From an uncultured Candidatus Binatia bacterium (lineage in GTDB: Bacteria; Desulfobacterota; Binatia; UBA9968; JAJDTQ01), in NCBI GenBank assembly GCA_958295985.1, contig OY282432.1, positions 1,859,282 to 1,923,281 of the forward strand: a stretch of 64,000 bases of DNA, given 5' to 3'. Of the stretch, positions 42,488-54,376 are shown one piece after another (position 1 is the first letter of the stretch; every line of letters starts with the position of its first letter). The translations under genes were made by a program, and so were the position numbers. The notes below the pieces were generated by a model that ran no database searches, was not told where the DNA came from, and saw only the letters and a list, made by a program, of their open reading frames with translations.

Positions 42488-43642
42488 ATGGATTTCGCAC
42501 TACCCGAAGAGCTGCAACTGCTGCAGGAAACGGTCCGCAAGTTCGTCGACCAGGAGCTCATCCCGGTGGAGATGGAGTGCCGGGACGGGGTCACGCTCAA
42601 ACCCGAGTACCGCGAGCGGTTCGAGACCAAGGCACGAGAGATGGGACTGTGGATGCTCGACGTCCCCGAGGAGTTCGGCGGCGCCGGCTTGAGCCTGTTG
42701 GCGCAGGTCATCATCTGGGCCGAGATGGCCCGCTCGGTGGCGGTCCCGTCCCGGGGCCGGAGTATCTTCGGCCCGGAAGTGCGCCCGGTGCTCTACGCCC
42801 TCAACGACGAGCAGAAGGAACGCTACCTCTACCCGCTGCTGCGGGATGAGAAGCGCGCCTGTTTCGCCCAGACCGAGCCCGATGCCGGCTCGGACCCGGG
42901 CTCCATGCGCACCCGGGCCGTGCGCGACGGCGACGAATACGTCATCAACGGCGTCAAGCGCTTCATCACCGAGGCGGACGAGGCCGATTTCGCCCAGGTG
43001 ATGGTGGCCACGGATCCCGGCAAGGGCTCCCACGGCGGCATCTCCTGCATCCTGGTGGACATGGACAACCCGGGCGTGAAGATCACCGCCAAGTACAAGA
43101 CCATGATGGGCTACGAGCCGTGCGAGATCGTCTTCGACAACTGCCGGGTGCCGGCGGCGAACATGATCGGCGCCGAGGGCGAAGGCTTCAAGCTGGGACA
43201 GAAATGGCTCGGCATCGGCCGGCTCAAGCACGGAGGGCGCGCCATCGGCGTTGCCCGGCGCGCCATCGAGATGGGCGCCCAGTACGCCAAGCAGCGGGTC
43301 ACCTTCGGCAAGCCGCTGGCCGAGCGGCAGGCCATCCAGTTCAAGCTGGCGGACTCCTATACCGAGCTCCACGCCGCCACGCTCATGGTCTACCACGCGG
43401 CGTGGAAGTACGACCAGGGCGAGGACATGCGCAACGAGGGCTACATGGTCAAGGTGTATGCCGACGAGATGTCCTTTCGGGTGGTGGACCGGGTGCTGCA
43501 AATTCACGGCGGCGTAGGCCTGACCACCGACCTCCCCATCGAGCTGTGGTTCCGCGATCAGCGCAGCCGGCTTATCACGGAGGGCGCGTCCGAGGTCATG
43601 CGCATGGTCATCGCGCGGCACGTGCTGCGGCAGTACGGCTGA
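42488..43642 (+). CDS. Acyl-CoA dehydrogenase
   Basis: 384 aa with AAGGATCAAGTC before ATG 42488. Acyl-CoA dehydrogenase blocks are all present: 'FAQTEPDAGSDPGSMRT' near residue 130, FAD/substrate loop 'DEYVINGVKRFITEAD', 'IVFDNCRVPAANMIG' near 225, 'RVLQIHGGVGLTTDLPIELW' near 350 and the C-terminal 'TEGASEVMRMVIARHVL', the segment with the conserved Glu. It oxidises an acyl-CoA thioester to the enoyl-CoA, passing electrons to ETF. It follows the alpha/beta hydrolase gene by 50 bases. The 3' end overlaps the antisense pseudogene frame. Confidence 0.92.
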   Translation: MDFALPEELQLLQETVRKFVDQELIPVEMECRDGVTLKPEYRERFETKAREMGLWMLDVPEEFGGAGLSLLAQVIIWAEMARSVAVPSRGRSIFGPEVRPVLYALNDEQKERYLYPLLRDEKRACFAQTEPDAGSDPGSMRTRAVRDGDEYVINGVKRFITEADEADFAQVMVATDPGKGSHGGISCILVDMDNPGVKITAKYKTMMGYEPCEIVFDNCRVPAANMIGAEGEGFKLGQKWLGIGRLKHGGRAIGVARRAIEMGAQYAKQRVTFGKPLAERQAIQFKLADSYTELHAATLMVYHAAWKYDQGEDMRNEGYMVKVYADEMSFRVVDRVLQIHGGVGLTTDLPIELWFRDQRSRLITEGASEVMRMVIARHVLRQYG

Positions 43643-44012
43643 GGGAGGTCCATTTGCCCGCCGAAGATTCCGGCGCCTCCCGGCCTTCCTGCGGCCACAC
43701 GATCAGCAAGTCCGTGCGTCCTCTGCCCAATCCGTACTCCCGCTCGATGCGGCCTCCACTGTTCACCCCCCGCTGCAGGAACGCCTGCAACAGGAGCTGC
43801 GGGCCGGCTTCGGCGCCCTGGGCGTCGCTGTTCGGCAGGTCTCGCAGCGCGAGCAGGGTGGCGGTCTTGCCCGTTTGCCGGGGCGCATGCATCACGAAAT
43901 ACCGCTTGTTCCCGACCAACCTCAGGACCTTGTCCAGGTTCACCCGCTCCAGCGGTGGGATGCAGTAATGGTCCTGGGCGACCACGGGGCCCGACGTGTT
44001 GAAGAAACGCAT
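43608..44012 (-). pseudogene. AAA ATPase/nuclease-like gene gutted by an internal deletion
   Basis: The 134-codon frame begins 'MRFFNTSGPV', 'HYCIPPLERVNLDKVLRLVG' and 'YFVMHAPRQTGKTATLLALR', the N-terminus and Walker A of a widespread bacterial AAA-like ATPase family carrying a C-terminal nuclease domain. From about residue 60 it jumps to 'PQLLLQAFLQRGVNSGGRIE' and 'YGLGRGRTDLLIVWPQ', the C-terminal nuclease-domain region of the same family, which is normally several hundred residues further on. The frame then runs into the acyl-CoA dehydrogenase 3' end. The middle of the ATPase (Walker B, sensors) and the very end are missing, so no activity is expected. Confidence 0.7.
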
Positions 44013-44080
44013 GGGGGACAGTATAGATCCTCGGCGGTGGCGTTGGGACGCACCTGATTGGGAAGGCCCTGCTCCACGAT

Positions 44081-44109
44081 TTGAAGAGGCAGACGCTTCG
44101 TGCTATAGA
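44081..44109 (+). promoter_or_regulatory. Likely sigma-70 promoter of rpmE
   Basis: TTGAAG (44081-44086), 17-base spacer, TATAGA (44104-44109). It lies 25 bases before the rpmE start codon. Both hexamers match four of six consensus positions, with ideal spacing. Confidence 0.5.
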
Positions 44110-44133
44110 TCACAGCCTCCATAGAGGTTGACG

Positions 44134-44337
44134 ATGAAAACGGACATCCATCCCGAATACAAGCTCGTGAACGTGGTATGCGCCTGCGGTAACTCGTTCG
44201 AGGTACGATCCACCGCCAAGGCCATCCATACCGAGATCTGCGCCAACTGCCATCCGTTCTACACCGGCAAGCAGAAGCTCCTCGACACCGCCGGCCGGGT
44301 CGAGAAGTTCAAGAGGAGATACGGTATCAAGGACTGA
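44134..44337 (+). CDS. rpmE: 50S ribosomal protein L31
   Basis: 67 aa from ATG 44134, with GAGGTT upstream. '[20 protein letters not shown]' is the standard start. Cys residues in 'VCACGN' and '[11 protein letters not shown]' form the zinc-binding C+ type, so this is the zinc-containing paralogue. It is the first gene of the conserved rpmE-prfA-prmC-murA block and is followed by a strong terminator, which should limit read-through into prfA. Confidence 0.96.
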   Translation: MKTDIHPEYKLVNVVCACGNSFEVRSTAKAIHTEICANCHPFYTGKQKLLDTAGRVEKFKRRYGIKD

Positions 44338-44364
44338 GGGGACGATCCTGACCGGCTCTTATCG

Positions 44365-44410
44365 GCAAAGGGGCAAAGGGTGGCGCGAATTCCCTTTGCC
44401 CCTTTGCTTT
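44365..44410 (+). terminator. Intrinsic terminator after rpmE
   Basis: A 16-bp perfect inverted repeat, 44365-44380 (GCAAAGGGGCAAAGGG) against 44392-44407, surrounds an 11-base loop and is directly followed by TTTT. This is a textbook Rho-independent terminator 28 bases after the rpmE stop. Confidence 0.9.
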
Positions 44411-44432
44411 TCCGTGGGACAAGACCGTGAGC

Positions 44433-45497
<1,065 letters not shown>

Positions 45498-45501
45498 TCC
45501 A

Positions 45502-46386
45502 GTGGACCCGCAAGCGACAGGGAACGTCGCGGACGTCCTGCAACGCACGGCCGCCAGGTTCCGGGAGGCCGGTGTGGACGCCCCCAGGCTCGACGCGGAA
45601 CTGCTCCTGATGGAAACACTCGGGTGGTCGAGGGAGGATCTCTACCGGAACCCCGAGGGTGAGTTGCAGGAGTCACACGCGGAACGTTTCGAGAGCTTGG
45701 TCTCCCGGCGGGTCCGCGGCGAGCCCGTGGCCTACATCACCGGGTCGCAGGAGTTCTGGTCCCTGGACCTCCGGGTGACGCCGCACGTGCTCATCCCGCG
45801 GCCGGAGACCGAGCACCTGGTGGAGACCGTGCTGGATTTCCTGGCGTCGCGCCCCGACCCGTGCCGCGTCCTGGAGGTCGGCACCGGCAGCGGCGCCATC
45901 GCCGTCTGTCTGGCGAAAGAAAGTGCGCGAGCCGAGGTCTGGGCCACGGATGTTTCCGCGCCGGCCCTGGACGTCGCCCGAGAGAATGCGCGGCGGCATG
46001 GCGTCGAACGACGCATCCATTGGCTTCGGGGCGACCTCCTGGCTCCGGTGCGAGGGTTGCCGGGGTGTTTCGACGTATTGGTGTCGAATCCGCCCTACGT
46101 CCCCAACGGCGAGATCCCGCGCTTGCAGCGCGACGTGCGGGATTGGGAGCCGGCCCTCGCCCTGGACGGCGGCGCCGACGGCATGGACTTCTACCGTAGG
46201 ATCGTCCGCGACGGCGTCCGTCACGTCCGGCAGGGCGGGCTGCTGGCGGTGGAGGTCGGAGCGGAGCAGGGCGATGATGTCTCGCGGCTGTTCCGGGCCC
46301 ATGGGGAGCTTCGCCGGGTGCGGGTTCGGCCGGACTACGCCGGGCTGCCGCGCGTGGTGACCGCGGAACGAGTACAGGGCGTCTGA
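45502..46386 (+). CDS. prmC: Peptide chain release factor N5-glutamine methyltransferase
   Basis: 294 aa with GTG start at 45502, four bases after the prfA stop. SAM-binding motif '[16 protein letters not shown]' near residue 130 and the catalytic '[15 protein letters not shown]' near 193 are the HemK/PrmC signature. '[18 protein letters not shown]' in the N-terminal domain also fits the family, as does '[15 protein letters not shown]'. It methylates the Gln of the GGQ motif of RF1 and RF2, in keeping with its position after prfA. Confidence 0.95.
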   Translation: MDPQATGNVADVLQRTAARFREAGVDAPRLDAELLLMETLGWSREDLYRNPEGELQESHAERFESLVSRRVRGEPVAYITGSQEFWSLDLRVTPHVLIPRPETEHLVETVLDFLASRPDPCRVLEVGTGSGAIAVCLAKESARAEVWATDVSAPALDVARENARRHGVERRIHWLRGDLLAPVRGLPGCFDVLVSNPPYVPNGEIPRLQRDVRDWEPALALDGGADGMDFYRRIVRDGVRHVRQGGLLAVEVGAEQGDDVSRLFRAHGELRRVRVRPDYAGLPRVVTAERVQGV

Positions 46387-46408
46387 TACGGGAAACGGGA
46401 TCAAGGTC

Positions 46409-47677
46409 TTGGACAGCATCATCATCGAGGGCGGGACGGTTCTGGAAGGCACGGTGGTCCTCGGTGGGTCGAAGAACGCGGCCCTTCCGGTGATCATCTC
46501 GTCGCTCCTGACCGCGGACGAGTGCTCCTATGGCAGGGTGCCGGCGCTGCGTGACGTCAGCACCACCCTGCGTTTGCTGTCGCGCCTGGGAGTGACCATC
46601 GAGAAGGACGTGCTGGCCGGCGGACGCCTGGAGCTCACCGCGGACAAGGTCCGCGAGATCGAGGCGCCTTACGATCTGGTCAAGACCATGCGCGCCTCGT
46701 TCCTGGTGCTGGGACCGTTGCTGGCGCGGTTCGGAGAAGCCCGGGTGTCGACGCCCGGCGGTTGCGCCATCGGTTCCCGGCCGGTGGACCTGCACCTCCA
46801 CGGGCTGGAGCGCCTGGGCGCCCGTATCCGTCAGGACCACGGTTACATCGACGCCCGCGCGGGCGAGCTCAAGGGAGCCGACATCCTGCTCGATTTCCCT
46901 TCGGTGGGGGCCACCGAGAACCTCATGATGGCCGCCACCCTGGCCCTGGGGGAGACCGTGATCCGGAACGCCGCCCGGGAGCCGGAGATCACCGAACTGG
47001 CCGGCGTGCTGACGAAGATGGGCGCCCGGGTGAACGGCGCCGGCGGCGAAGTCATCCGGATCGAGGGTGTCCGAGAGCTTCACGGCATGTCCCACGAGAT
47101 GAGCTCGGACCGCATCGAGACCGGCACGTTCATGGTGGGGGCGGCCCTTACCCGCGGCAACGTCCTGATCGAGGATGCCCGGGCCGAAGACCTCGAAGCC
47201 TTCATCGTCAAGCTGCGCGAGACCGGTGCGCGGGTGGAGGCGGAGCCGGGAGGCCTCCGGGTGGCCGGGAATGGACGGGTCCGGGGCACCGACGTGGCCA
47301 CCTTGCCGTATCCGGGCTTCCCCACCGACCTGCAGGCGCAGATGATGGTGCTGAGCGCGGTGTCGGAAGGGACCAGCGTCATCACCGAGAACATCTTCGA
47401 GAACCGCTTCATGCACGTCCAGGAGTTGAACCGGATGGGCGCGCGCATTTCCCTCGACGGCAACCGGGCCACGGTCCGGGGGGTGGCGGGACTGTCCGGC
47501 GCGCCGGTGATGGCCACGGACTTGCGGGCCAGCGTGTCGCTGGTGCTGGCGGGTCTGGTGGCCAAGGGCGTGACCGAGGTCTCGCGGGTGTACCACCTGG
47601 ACCGCGGGTACGAGAACGTCGAGGGCAAGCTCGCCCGGCTGGGCGCGGACATACGAAGGGTGAACCGTGACGGTTGA
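46409..47677 (+). CDS. murA: UDP-N-acetylglucosamine 1-carboxyvinyltransferase
   Basis: 422 aa beginning at TTG 46409. The active-site Cys is present in '[16 protein letters not shown]' near residue 117, the fosfomycin target, and the N-terminus '[20 protein letters not shown]' carries the conserved Lys-Asn. '[19 protein letters not shown]' is near the end. It transfers enolpyruvate to UDP-GlcNAc, the first step of peptidoglycan synthesis. The end overlaps hisD by 11 bases. The rare TTG start is supported by no upstream alternative and by the family's usual start 'MD.ilI.GG..L.G'. Confidence 0.95.
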   Translation: MDSIIIEGGTVLEGTVVLGGSKNAALPVIISSLLTADECSYGRVPALRDVSTTLRLLSRLGVTIEKDVLAGGRLELTADKVREIEAPYDLVKTMRASFLVLGPLLARFGEARVSTPGGCAIGSRPVDLHLHGLERLGARIRQDHGYIDARAGELKGADILLDFPSVGATENLMMAATLALGETVIRNAAREPEITELAGVLTKMGARVNGAGGEVIRIEGVRELHGMSHEMSSDRIETGTFMVGAALTRGNVLIEDARAEDLEAFIVKLRETGARVEAEPGGLRVAGNGRVRGTDVATLPYPGFPTDLQAQMMVLSAVSEGTSVITENIFENRFMHVQELNRMGARISLDGNRATVRGVAGLSGAPVMATDLRASVSLVLAGLVAKGVTEVSRVYHLDRGYENVEGKLARLGADIRRVNRDG

Positions 47678-48959
47678 CATCGTGAAGACCACGGATGCCG
47701 GTTTCAGGAAGACGCTGGACCGGATCCTCCAACGGCGCGGCGAGATCGAGCGGGACGTCGAGGCGCGGGTGGCGGAGATCATCGAGGACGTGCGGCGGCA
47801 CGGGGACAAGGCCCTTGTCCGCTACGCCAGGGCCTTCGATGGCGTGACGCTGAAACGGTCCGCCATCGAGGTGTCGGCGGAGGAGATGGACCGGGCCTGC
47901 GAAACCGTTGCCCGGCAGGACCTGCGGTGGCTGCGGCTGGCGGCGGCGCGCATCAAGCGGTTCCATCGCCGTCAGGTAGAGAAGAGCTGGCGCTACCGGG
48001 ACCCCTTGGGGCTCGAGCTGGGCCAGCGCATCAGCCCGGTCGAACGCGCCGGCGCCTATGTGCCGGGCGGCAAGGCCGCCTATCCGTCCACCGTGCTGAT
48101 GACCGTGATCCCGGCGGTGGCCGCGGGGGTCCGGGAGGTGGCGGTCACCACCCCGGTCCGGGAAGAGGCCGGACTGGTGCTGGCGGCGGCGCGCGTCGCC
48201 GGCGCGCACCGGGTCTTCCGCGTGGGCGGCGCCCAGGCCGTTGCCGCCCTGGCCTACGGCACCGAGACCGTCCCGCGGGTGGACAAGATCGTGGGGCCCG
48301 GGAACGTCTACGTCGCGGCCGCCAAGCGGCTGGTGTTCGGCCAGGTGGACATCGACTCCATCGCCGGCCCCAGCGAGGTGTTGCTGCTGGTGGACGGGTC
48401 GGCCGACCCGCGTTACGTGGCCGCGGACATGCTGTCCCAGGCCGAACACGACGAGCTGGCCGCGGCGGTGTGCGTCACCCCGTCCATGGCCATGGCCCGG
48501 AAGGTCCGGGCAGCCATCGCCGAACAGCTCGAGAGCACCCGGCGGCAGGCCATCACCGTCGCGGCCCTGCGGCGCTTCGGCGCCATCATGGTGTCGCGTT
48601 CGTTGAAGGAAGCGGTGGACATCACCAACGCCATCGCGCCGGAGCACGTGCAGATCATGGTGCGGCAGCCGGACAAGTGCGTCGACGCGGTGCGCAACGC
48701 CGGGGCGATCTTCGTGGGTGCTTATGCCACGCCGCCGCTCAGCGACTACGTGGCCGGTCCCAATCACGTGCTCCCCACGGGCGGCAGCGCGCGCTTCTTC
48801 TCGCCCCTGGGGGCCTATGACTTCATCAAGCGCACGAGCATCGTCCGCGCCGAGGCCGCGGGTTTGGCCGCTCTCGCTCCGGCCGTCATCCATCTGGCGC
48901 GCCGGGAAGGACTGCACGAGCACGCCCGGGCCGTAGAGGCGCGGCTCCCGGCGGGCTGA
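47667..48959 (+). CDS. hisD: Histidinol dehydrogenase
   Basis: 430 aa with GTG start at 47667 inside the murA 3' end. Landmarks: '[20 protein letters not shown]' near residue 128, '[18 protein letters not shown]' near 212, '[12 protein letters not shown]' near 238, the catalytic Glu/His in '[12 protein letters not shown]' near 328 and '[20 protein letters not shown]' near 358. It oxidises histidinol to histidine in two NAD-dependent steps with zinc. It is translationally coupled to murA and starts the histidine block, although hisG is not next to it here. Confidence 0.95.
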   Translation: MTVDIVKTTDAGFRKTLDRILQRRGEIERDVEARVAEIIEDVRRHGDKALVRYARAFDGVTLKRSAIEVSAEEMDRACETVARQDLRWLRLAAARIKRFHRRQVEKSWRYRDPLGLELGQRISPVERAGAYVPGGKAAYPSTVLMTVIPAVAAGVREVAVTTPVREEAGLVLAAARVAGAHRVFRVGGAQAVAALAYGTETVPRVDKIVGPGNVYVAAAKRLVFGQVDIDSIAGPSEVLLLVDGSADPRYVAADMLSQAEHDELAAAVCVTPSMAMARKVRAAIAEQLESTRRQAITVAALRRFGAIMVSRSLKEAVDITNAIAPEHVQIMVRQPDKCVDAVRNAGAIFVGAYATPPLSDYVAGPNHVLPTGGSARFFSPLGAYDFIKRTSIVRAEAAGLAALAPAVIHLARREGLHEHARAVEARLPAG

Positions 48960-48988
48960 GAGAAGGCATACGGGTCAGGAGAGATCAG

Positions 48989-49576
48989 ATGGGAAGAACG
49001 GCAACGGTTCACCGCAAGACCAAAGAGACGGATATTACCACCGTCCTCGACATCGACGGCAAGGGGGAGGCTCGGGTCGGCACCGGCATCCCCTTCTTCG
49101 ACCACATGCTGGAGATATTTTCCCGCCACGGGCTCTTCGACGTCACGGTCAGGGCCGTGGGAGACATCGAGGTGGATTACCACCACACGGTGGAGGACGT
49201 GGGGCTCACCCTGGGGCAGGCGTTCAAGGACGCCCTGGGGGACAAGCACGGTATCCGCAGGTTCGGCGAGGCCACGGTGCCGCTGGACGAGGCGCTGGCC
49301 CGGGTGGTGGTGGACCTGAGCGGCCGGCCCTATCTGGCCTACCGGGTCAAGATCCGCGGCGGCCGGGTCGGGACCTTCGATACCGACCTCCCTCACGAAT
49401 TCTACCAGGCGTTCGTCAACCAACTGGGAATGAACCTTCACATGGATGTCCGGCACGGCGAGAACCCCCATCACGTCATCGAGGCGTGCTTCAAGGGGTT
49501 CGCCCGAGCCATGGACCGGGCCACGGGGCTGGACGAACGGATCGAGGGGGTGCTCTCGACCAAGGGGAGTCTCTAG
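48989..49576 (+). CDS. hisB: Imidazoleglycerol-phosphate dehydratase (monofunctional)
   Basis: 195 aa with AGGAGA upstream of ATG 48989. Metal-binding His clusters are present: '[19 protein letters not shown]', '[17 protein letters not shown]' and '[20 protein letters not shown]' (HHxxE). It dehydrates imidazoleglycerol phosphate. There is no phosphatase domain. The last codon and stop (CTC TAG) straddle the left edge of a MITE: the TA of the stop codon is the duplicated target dinucleotide, so the insertion preserved the reading frame end. Confidence 0.96.
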   Translation: MGRTATVHRKTKETDITTVLDIDGKGEARVGTGIPFFDHMLEIFSRHGLFDVTVRAVGDIEVDYHHTVEDVGLTLGQAFKDALGDKHGIRRFGEATVPLDEALARVVVDLSGRPYLAYRVKIRGGRVGTFDTDLPHEFYQAFVNQLGMNLHMDVRHGENPHHVIEACFKGFARAMDRATGLDERIEGVLSTKGSL

Positions 49577-49736
49577 TGTCCTGTCCCAGACATAACTGTG
49601 CTAATCTGCTGGTCCTTTTCGCCGTCGGCTGCGTTGCTCCGCCTCGCGTGGTATGGGCCACTGCTCGTTGTCGCGCCTTGCCGACGACGAAAAGTCCTGC
49701 GCATCTTAGCCCAGTTATGTCTGGGACAGGACACTA
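49574..49736 (+). mobile_element. MITE with 23-24-bp terminal inverted repeats and TA target duplication
   Basis: The left arm GTGTCCTGTCCCAGACATAA (extending to 49598) and the right arm ending at 49734 are exact reverse complements over 23 bp. TA dinucleotides flank both ends (49574-49575 and 49735-49736), and the flanking C/G extend the symmetry. The next 30 bases inside are nearly complementary as well, so the whole element folds into a long hairpin. Length is 159 bp between the TAs, with no coding capacity. TA duplication points to mobilisation by an IS630/Tc1-mariner-type transposase; none is in the window. It lies between hisB and hisH. Confidence 0.75.
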
Positions 49737-49784
49737 GAAGCAAGGTGGAAGGGTCCCCGGGTAGAAGGATCGGGAGGATCGAAA

Positions 49785-50411
49785 GTGATCGCTGTCGTCG
49801 ACTACGGCATGGGTAATCTGAGAAGCGTGCAGAAGGGCTTGGAGCGGGTGGGCTTCCGGGCCGAGGTGACCCGGGACCCCGGTCGTATCGCCGATGCCCG
49901 GGGGGTCGTGCTTCCCGGTGTCGGCGCGTTCCACGCCTGCATGGGAAATCTCCGGCGCTTCGGCCTGGTGGAGGTCATCCGGGACGTGGTGGCCCGGAAA
50001 CGGCCGTTTCTCGGCATCTGCCTGGGGTTGCAGCTTCTCTTCGACGAGAGCGAGGAGTTCGGCCGGCCCGACGGTTTGGGTCTGGTGCCGGGAAGAGTCC
50101 GCGGTTTTGCCGCTGCCGGCGGCCTCAAGGTGCCGCACATGGGTTGGAACGCCATCGAGGTCCGCAAGCCCACGCGCTTTCTGGAGGGCATCGACGAAGC
50201 CGCTCAGGTCTACTTCGTGCACTCCTTCTACGCCGTCCCCGCGGACCAGTCCGTGGTCGCCACCGTGACCTCGCACGGGACGCCCTTCGCCTCGAGCATC
50301 GCCACCGACCATCTGTTCGCGTGCCAGTTCCATCCCGAGAAGAGCCAGGACATCGGGTTGCGCATCCTGGGCAACTTCGGCCGTTTCGCCGAGAACGGTG
50401 CCGCGGCCTGA
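49785..50411 (+). CDS. hisH: Imidazole glycerol phosphate synthase, glutaminase subunit
   Basis: 208 aa with GTG start 49785 and GGGAGG ten bases upstream. Glutaminase triad: Cys in '[15 protein letters not shown]' near residue 80, and His/Glu in '[18 protein letters not shown]' near 184. '[20 protein letters not shown]' is the typical start. It releases ammonia for HisF in the HisHF complex. A MITE is inserted just upstream, so the gene may have a changed leader, but the ribosome binding site is intact. Confidence 0.95.
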   Translation: MIAVVDYGMGNLRSVQKGLERVGFRAEVTRDPGRIADARGVVLPGVGAFHACMGNLRRFGLVEVIRDVVARKRPFLGICLGLQLLFDESEEFGRPDGLGLVPGRVRGFAAAGGLKVPHMGWNAIEVRKPTRFLEGIDEAAQVYFVHSFYAVPADQSVVATVTSHGTPFASSIATDHLFACQFHPEKSQDIGLRILGNFGRFAENGAAA

Positions 50412-50416
50412 CCCGC

Positions 50417-51158
50417 ATGGATTCCGCCGGCATGTTGATCATACCCGCCATCGACATCAAGGACGGCCGCTGCGTGCGGCTGTATCAGGGCGACATGGAC
50501 CGGGAGACGGTGTACTACCGGCGGCCGCTGGACGCGGCCCGGCATCTTGTGGAAGAGGGCGCCCGCATGATCCACGTGGTGGATCTCAACGGCGCGGTGG
50601 CGGGCCGTCCGGTCCATCTGCCGGAGCTGGCGGCCATCTGCGCCGAATCCGGCGTGGCGGTGGAGGCCGGCGGAGGACTGCGGACGCTCGAAACGATAGA
50701 GGAGGCCATGGCCGCGGGCGTAGAGCGGGTGGTGGTCGGCACCCGGGCTTACGAGAGCCCGGACTTCTTGCGCCGGGCGTGCGCGCGCTTCCCCGGCCGG
50801 GTGGTGGTGGGCATCGATGCGCGCGCCGGGCAGGTGGCGGTGCGAGGCTGGCGTGACGATACCGCCATGGATGCGGTGGAGCTGGCGCGCCGGTGCGAGG
50901 AAGACGGCGCTGCCCGGATCATCTACACCGACATCAGCCGCGACGGCACCGGTTCCGGCGTGAACGTGGAGCAGACCGTCCGGGTGGCCCGGGCGGTGGG
51001 GATTCCGGTCATTGCTTCCGGCGGGGTGGGCTCGCTGGACGACATCCGAACGCTGGCGGGTCTGGCGAGCGAAGGCATCGAGGGCGTCATCGTCGGCCGG
51101 GCGCTCTACCGCGGCGCCTTTTCCCTTGCCGAAGCCACCGCCGCGGCCGGAGGCGGAG

Positions 51159-51169
<11 letters not shown>
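50417..51169 (+). CDS. hisA: ProFAR isomerase
   Basis: 250 aa from ATG 50417, just after hisH; ATG 50432 ('[12 protein letters not shown]', the usual beginning) is also possible, and neither has a good Shine-Dalgarno. The (beta/alpha)8 phosphate-binding motifs '[11 protein letters not shown]' near residue 80 and '[13 protein letters not shown]' near 204 are visible, with the catalytic Asp in '[17 protein letters not shown]' and the second in '[13 protein letters not shown]' near 176. It isomerises ProFAR to PRFAR. It overlaps hisF by 11 bases. Confidence 0.95.
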
Positions 51170-51923
<754 letters not shown>

Positions 51924-51940
51924 CGGCCGCGGATCAGCGC

Positions 51941-52918
51941 CTATCGATTCGCAGGTTCCAGGCCGCTGTTTTCGAGGTGGGTGAGGAACCGCTCGGCGTC
52001 GATGGCGGCCATGCAGCCGCTTCCGGCCGCGGTGACGGCCTGGCGATAGATGCGGTCCTGGACGTCGCCGCAGGCGAAGACTCCTTCCAGGGTGGTTCTG
52101 GTGCCGTCGTGGGTCTTGATGTACCCGAGCTCGTCCATGTCGAGAGCACCTGCGAAAAGCTGCGAGTTGGGTTGATGCCCGATGGCGATGAACACGCCGT
52201 CGCAGGCGAAGGAGCCCTCCTTGCCGGTCTTGACGTTCCGTAGCGTGACGCCGGTGACGCCTGCGGCCTGCGGGTCGCCGTGGATGTCCTCCACCGCGGT
52301 GTCCCAGATGAAGTCGATCTTGGGATTGGCCCTGGCGCGGTCCTGCATGATCTTCGAGGCCCGGAGCTGGTCCCGGCGGTGCACGATGGTGACCTTGCTG
52401 GCGAACTTGGTGAGAAAGGTGGCTTCCTCCATGGCGGTGTCCCCGCCGCCCACCACGATGAGCTCCTTGTCCTTGAAGAAGAATCCGTCGCAAGTGGCGC
52501 AAGCGGAGACCCCGTGCCCCATCAGCCGGGATTCGGCGTCGAGCCCCAGCAGCTTGGCCGTGGCGCCGGTGGCGATGATCAAGGCGTCACAGGTGTAGCG
52601 GTCCTTGCCCGCCTGGACCGCCATGGGCCGCGTTCCGAGCTCCACCGCGGAGACGTCGCCGTACACGATCCGGGTGCCGAAGCGCTCCGCCTGCTTGCGG
52701 AACTGGTCCATCATGTCGGGTCCGAGGATGCCGTCGGGGAAACCGGGGTAGTTCTCGACGTCGGTTGTGATGGTGAGCTGGCCCCCGGGCTGGGAACCCT
52801 CCACCACCAGCGGTTCGAGATCGGCCCGGGCGGCGTAGAGGGCGGCGGTGAGCCCGGCTGCCCCCGAACCCAGGATGATGATGCGGTAGTGAGTCTGGTC
52901 TGCCATGAATCCGTTCAT
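51941..52918 (-). CDS. trxB: Thioredoxin reductase
   Basis: 325 aa from ATG 52916-52918; ATG 52904-52906 is an alternative. FAD-binding '[17 protein letters not shown]' near residue 14, redox-active '[15 protein letters not shown]' (CxxC) near 145, NADPH-binding '[15 protein letters not shown]' near 163 and '[20 protein letters not shown]' near 290 are all typical. It reduces thioredoxin with NADPH in the cytoplasm. It converges on hisF with 17 bases between the stops. Confidence 0.94.
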   Translation of the reverse strand: MNGFMADQTHYRIIILGSGAAGLTAALYAARADLEPLVVEGSQPGGQLTITTDVENYPGFPDGILGPDMMDQFRKQAERFGTRIVYGDVSAVELGTRPMAVQAGKDRYTCDALIIATGATAKLLGLDAESRLMGHGVSACATCDGFFFKDKELIVVGGGDTAMEEATFLTKFASKVTIVHRRDQLRASKIMQDRARANPKIDFIWDTAVEDIHGDPQAAGVTGVTLRNVKTGKEGSFACDGVFIAIGHQPNSQLFAGALDMDELGYIKTHDGTRTTLEGVFACGDVQDRIYRQAVTAAGSGCMAAIDAERFLTHLENSGLEPANR

Positions 52919-53040
52919 ATCACACGGGCCGTCTCCCTTGTAGCTCGGGCCCGGTGGAAGGGGTTGCCCGGACCGCCGCGGTCCCTTGCTTTCGCGGCCC
53001 CGGGAGATAGACTGACCGGGCGAAACGGGAGGACTACCGG

Positions 53041-53517
53041 ATGGCATCGTTGTCCCATATCGATGAACAGGGGCGGGTACGGATGGTGGACGTCACCGGC
53101 AAGGAGGTGACCCAGCGGGTTGCCGTGGCCCGGGGCGTGGTGACCATGCAGGCGGAGACCCTGGCGGCCATTGCCGAGGGGCAGATTCCCAAGGGTGACG
53201 TCCTCACCGTGGCGCGCGTCGCCGGGATGATGGCCGCCAAGAAGACGTCCGAGCTCATTCCCATGTGCCACCCGCTCAACATCAGCGGGGTGGAGGTCCG
53301 GCTCACTCCCCGGCAGGGGCCGCCGTCCGTCGAGATAGAGGCGACCGTCCGGATCGCCGGCAAGACGGGCGTGGAGATGGAGGCGCTCACCGCGGTCTCG
53401 GTGGCAGGTCTCACCATCTACGACATGTGCAAGGCCGTGGACCGGGAAATGACCGTCGGCGAGATCCGCCTCACGCACAAGAGCGGCGGCAAGAGCGGTA
53501 CCTTCGTGCGAGGGTAG
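53041..53517 (+). CDS. moaC: Cyclic pyranopterin monophosphate synthase
   Basis: 158 aa; GGGAGGACTACCGG precedes ATG 53041. Signatures '[16 protein letters not shown]' near residue 75, '[20 protein letters not shown]' near 110 and '[10 protein letters not shown]' near 128 with the catalytic Lys/Asp are present. It makes cPMP in molybdenum-cofactor synthesis. The only molybdoenzyme in the window is at 57093. No other moa genes are linked. Confidence 0.95.
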   Translation: MASLSHIDEQGRVRMVDVTGKEVTQRVAVARGVVTMQAETLAAIAEGQIPKGDVLTVARVAGMMAAKKTSELIPMCHPLNISGVEVRLTPRQGPPSVEIEATVRIAGKTGVEMEALTAVSVAGLTIYDMCKAVDREMTVGEIRLTHKSGGKSGTFVRG

Positions 53518-53619
53518 ACCGACTTCGGCGCGCGGCTCTTTTCCGGGCCCGAGACTCAAGTTCTTCCGAGAAACGCCGAACTGGTTCCTATAGAGACGTC
53601 GATGGGTTGCCATCGTTCC

Positions 53620-53669
53620 GGATGGCGTCCTTCGACTTCACCACGCCTGACCTGAGTTTGTCGGAGGGC
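53620..53669 (+). repeat. Degenerate intergenic palindromic repeat
   Basis: CCTTCGACTTC (from about 53629) and GTTTGTCGGAGG (to about 53667) are imperfectly complementary around CTGACCTGAG. The sequence resembles the widespread 'CTTCGACTTCGCTCAGG...TTGTCGAAGG' intergenic repeats. It lies between moaC and radC and may fold as a hairpin. Confidence 0.35.
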
Positions 53670-53689
53670 CCGGGCCCAATGCCGCGCTC

Positions 53690-54376
53690 ATGATGACCCG
53701 AATCAACCAATGGCCGATGGAAGACCGCCCGCGGGAAAAGCTCATCGAGAGAGGGGCGGACCAGCTCACGGAAACGGAGTTGCTGGCGATCCTGCTGGGC
53801 ACCGGCAGCGCCGGAGAGCACCAGAACGCGCTGGACCACGCCCGCATGCTGATGATGAAGTTCGGCGGCCTCGGGGGTATCGATGATGCGTCCGTGGCCG
53901 AGTTGACGGGCCTCAAGGGTCTGGGTCAGGCCAAGGCGGCCCGCCTCAAGGCATGCCTGGAACTCGGTCGTCGCCGGGAAGACCTCCGGTGCGAAACCGG
54001 CCAGTTGTTGAGCTCGCCGGAGGAAGTCTTTCGCCATTTCCGGCCCCGCTGCATCAATGCCAAGCGCGAGGCTTTCTACGTCGTTCTGTTGACCAACCGA
54101 AACCGCAAGATCCGCGACGTCAAGATCTCCGAAGGGTCTCTCACGGCGTCCGTCGTTCATCCCAGGGAGGTCTTCAATCCGGTCATCCGGGAGTCCGCGG
54201 CCGGGGTCATCTTCGTCCATAACCATCCCAGCGGCGATCCTTCCCCGAGCCGCGAGGACGTGGACATCACCCACCGTCTCAGACAGGTGGGTGAGGTGCT
54301 GGGCGTGCGGGTCCACGATCACGTGGTGGTGGGGCACGACCGGTTCTTCAGCTTCAACCGGGAGGGGCTCCTGTGA
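53690..54376 (+). CDS. radC: RadC family JAB-domain protein (UPF0758)
   Basis: 228 aa. N-terminal helix-hairpin-helix 'LTGLKGLGQAKAARLKACLE' near residue 70 is followed by a JAB/MPN-type domain with the metal motif 'FVHNHPSGDPSPSREDVD' near residue 175 (H-x-H-P-x-G-D-P-x-P-S). 'MEDRPREKLIERGADQLTET' is the usual start, here after 'RINQWP'. The role is unclear in bacteria despite the name; it is not needed for DNA repair. It immediately precedes the decayed integrative element. RadC homologues occur both on chromosomes and on mobile elements, and this one looks chromosomal. Confidence 0.9.
   Translation: MMTRINQWPMEDRPREKLIERGADQLTETELLAILLGTGSAGEHQNALDHARMLMMKFGGLGGIDDASVAELTGLKGLGQAKAARLKACLELGRRREDLRCETGQLLSSPEEVFRHFRPRCINAKREAFYVVLLTNRNRKIRDVKISEGSLTASVVHPREVFNPVIRESAAGVIFVHNHPSGDPSPSREDVDITHRLRQVGEVLGVRVHDHVVVGHDRFFSFNREGLL

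Noticed and set aside
53690..54376. radC as cargo of the neighbouring mobile element
   Set aside because: Its composition and intact state match the chromosome, and the element's own leader begins after its stop codon.
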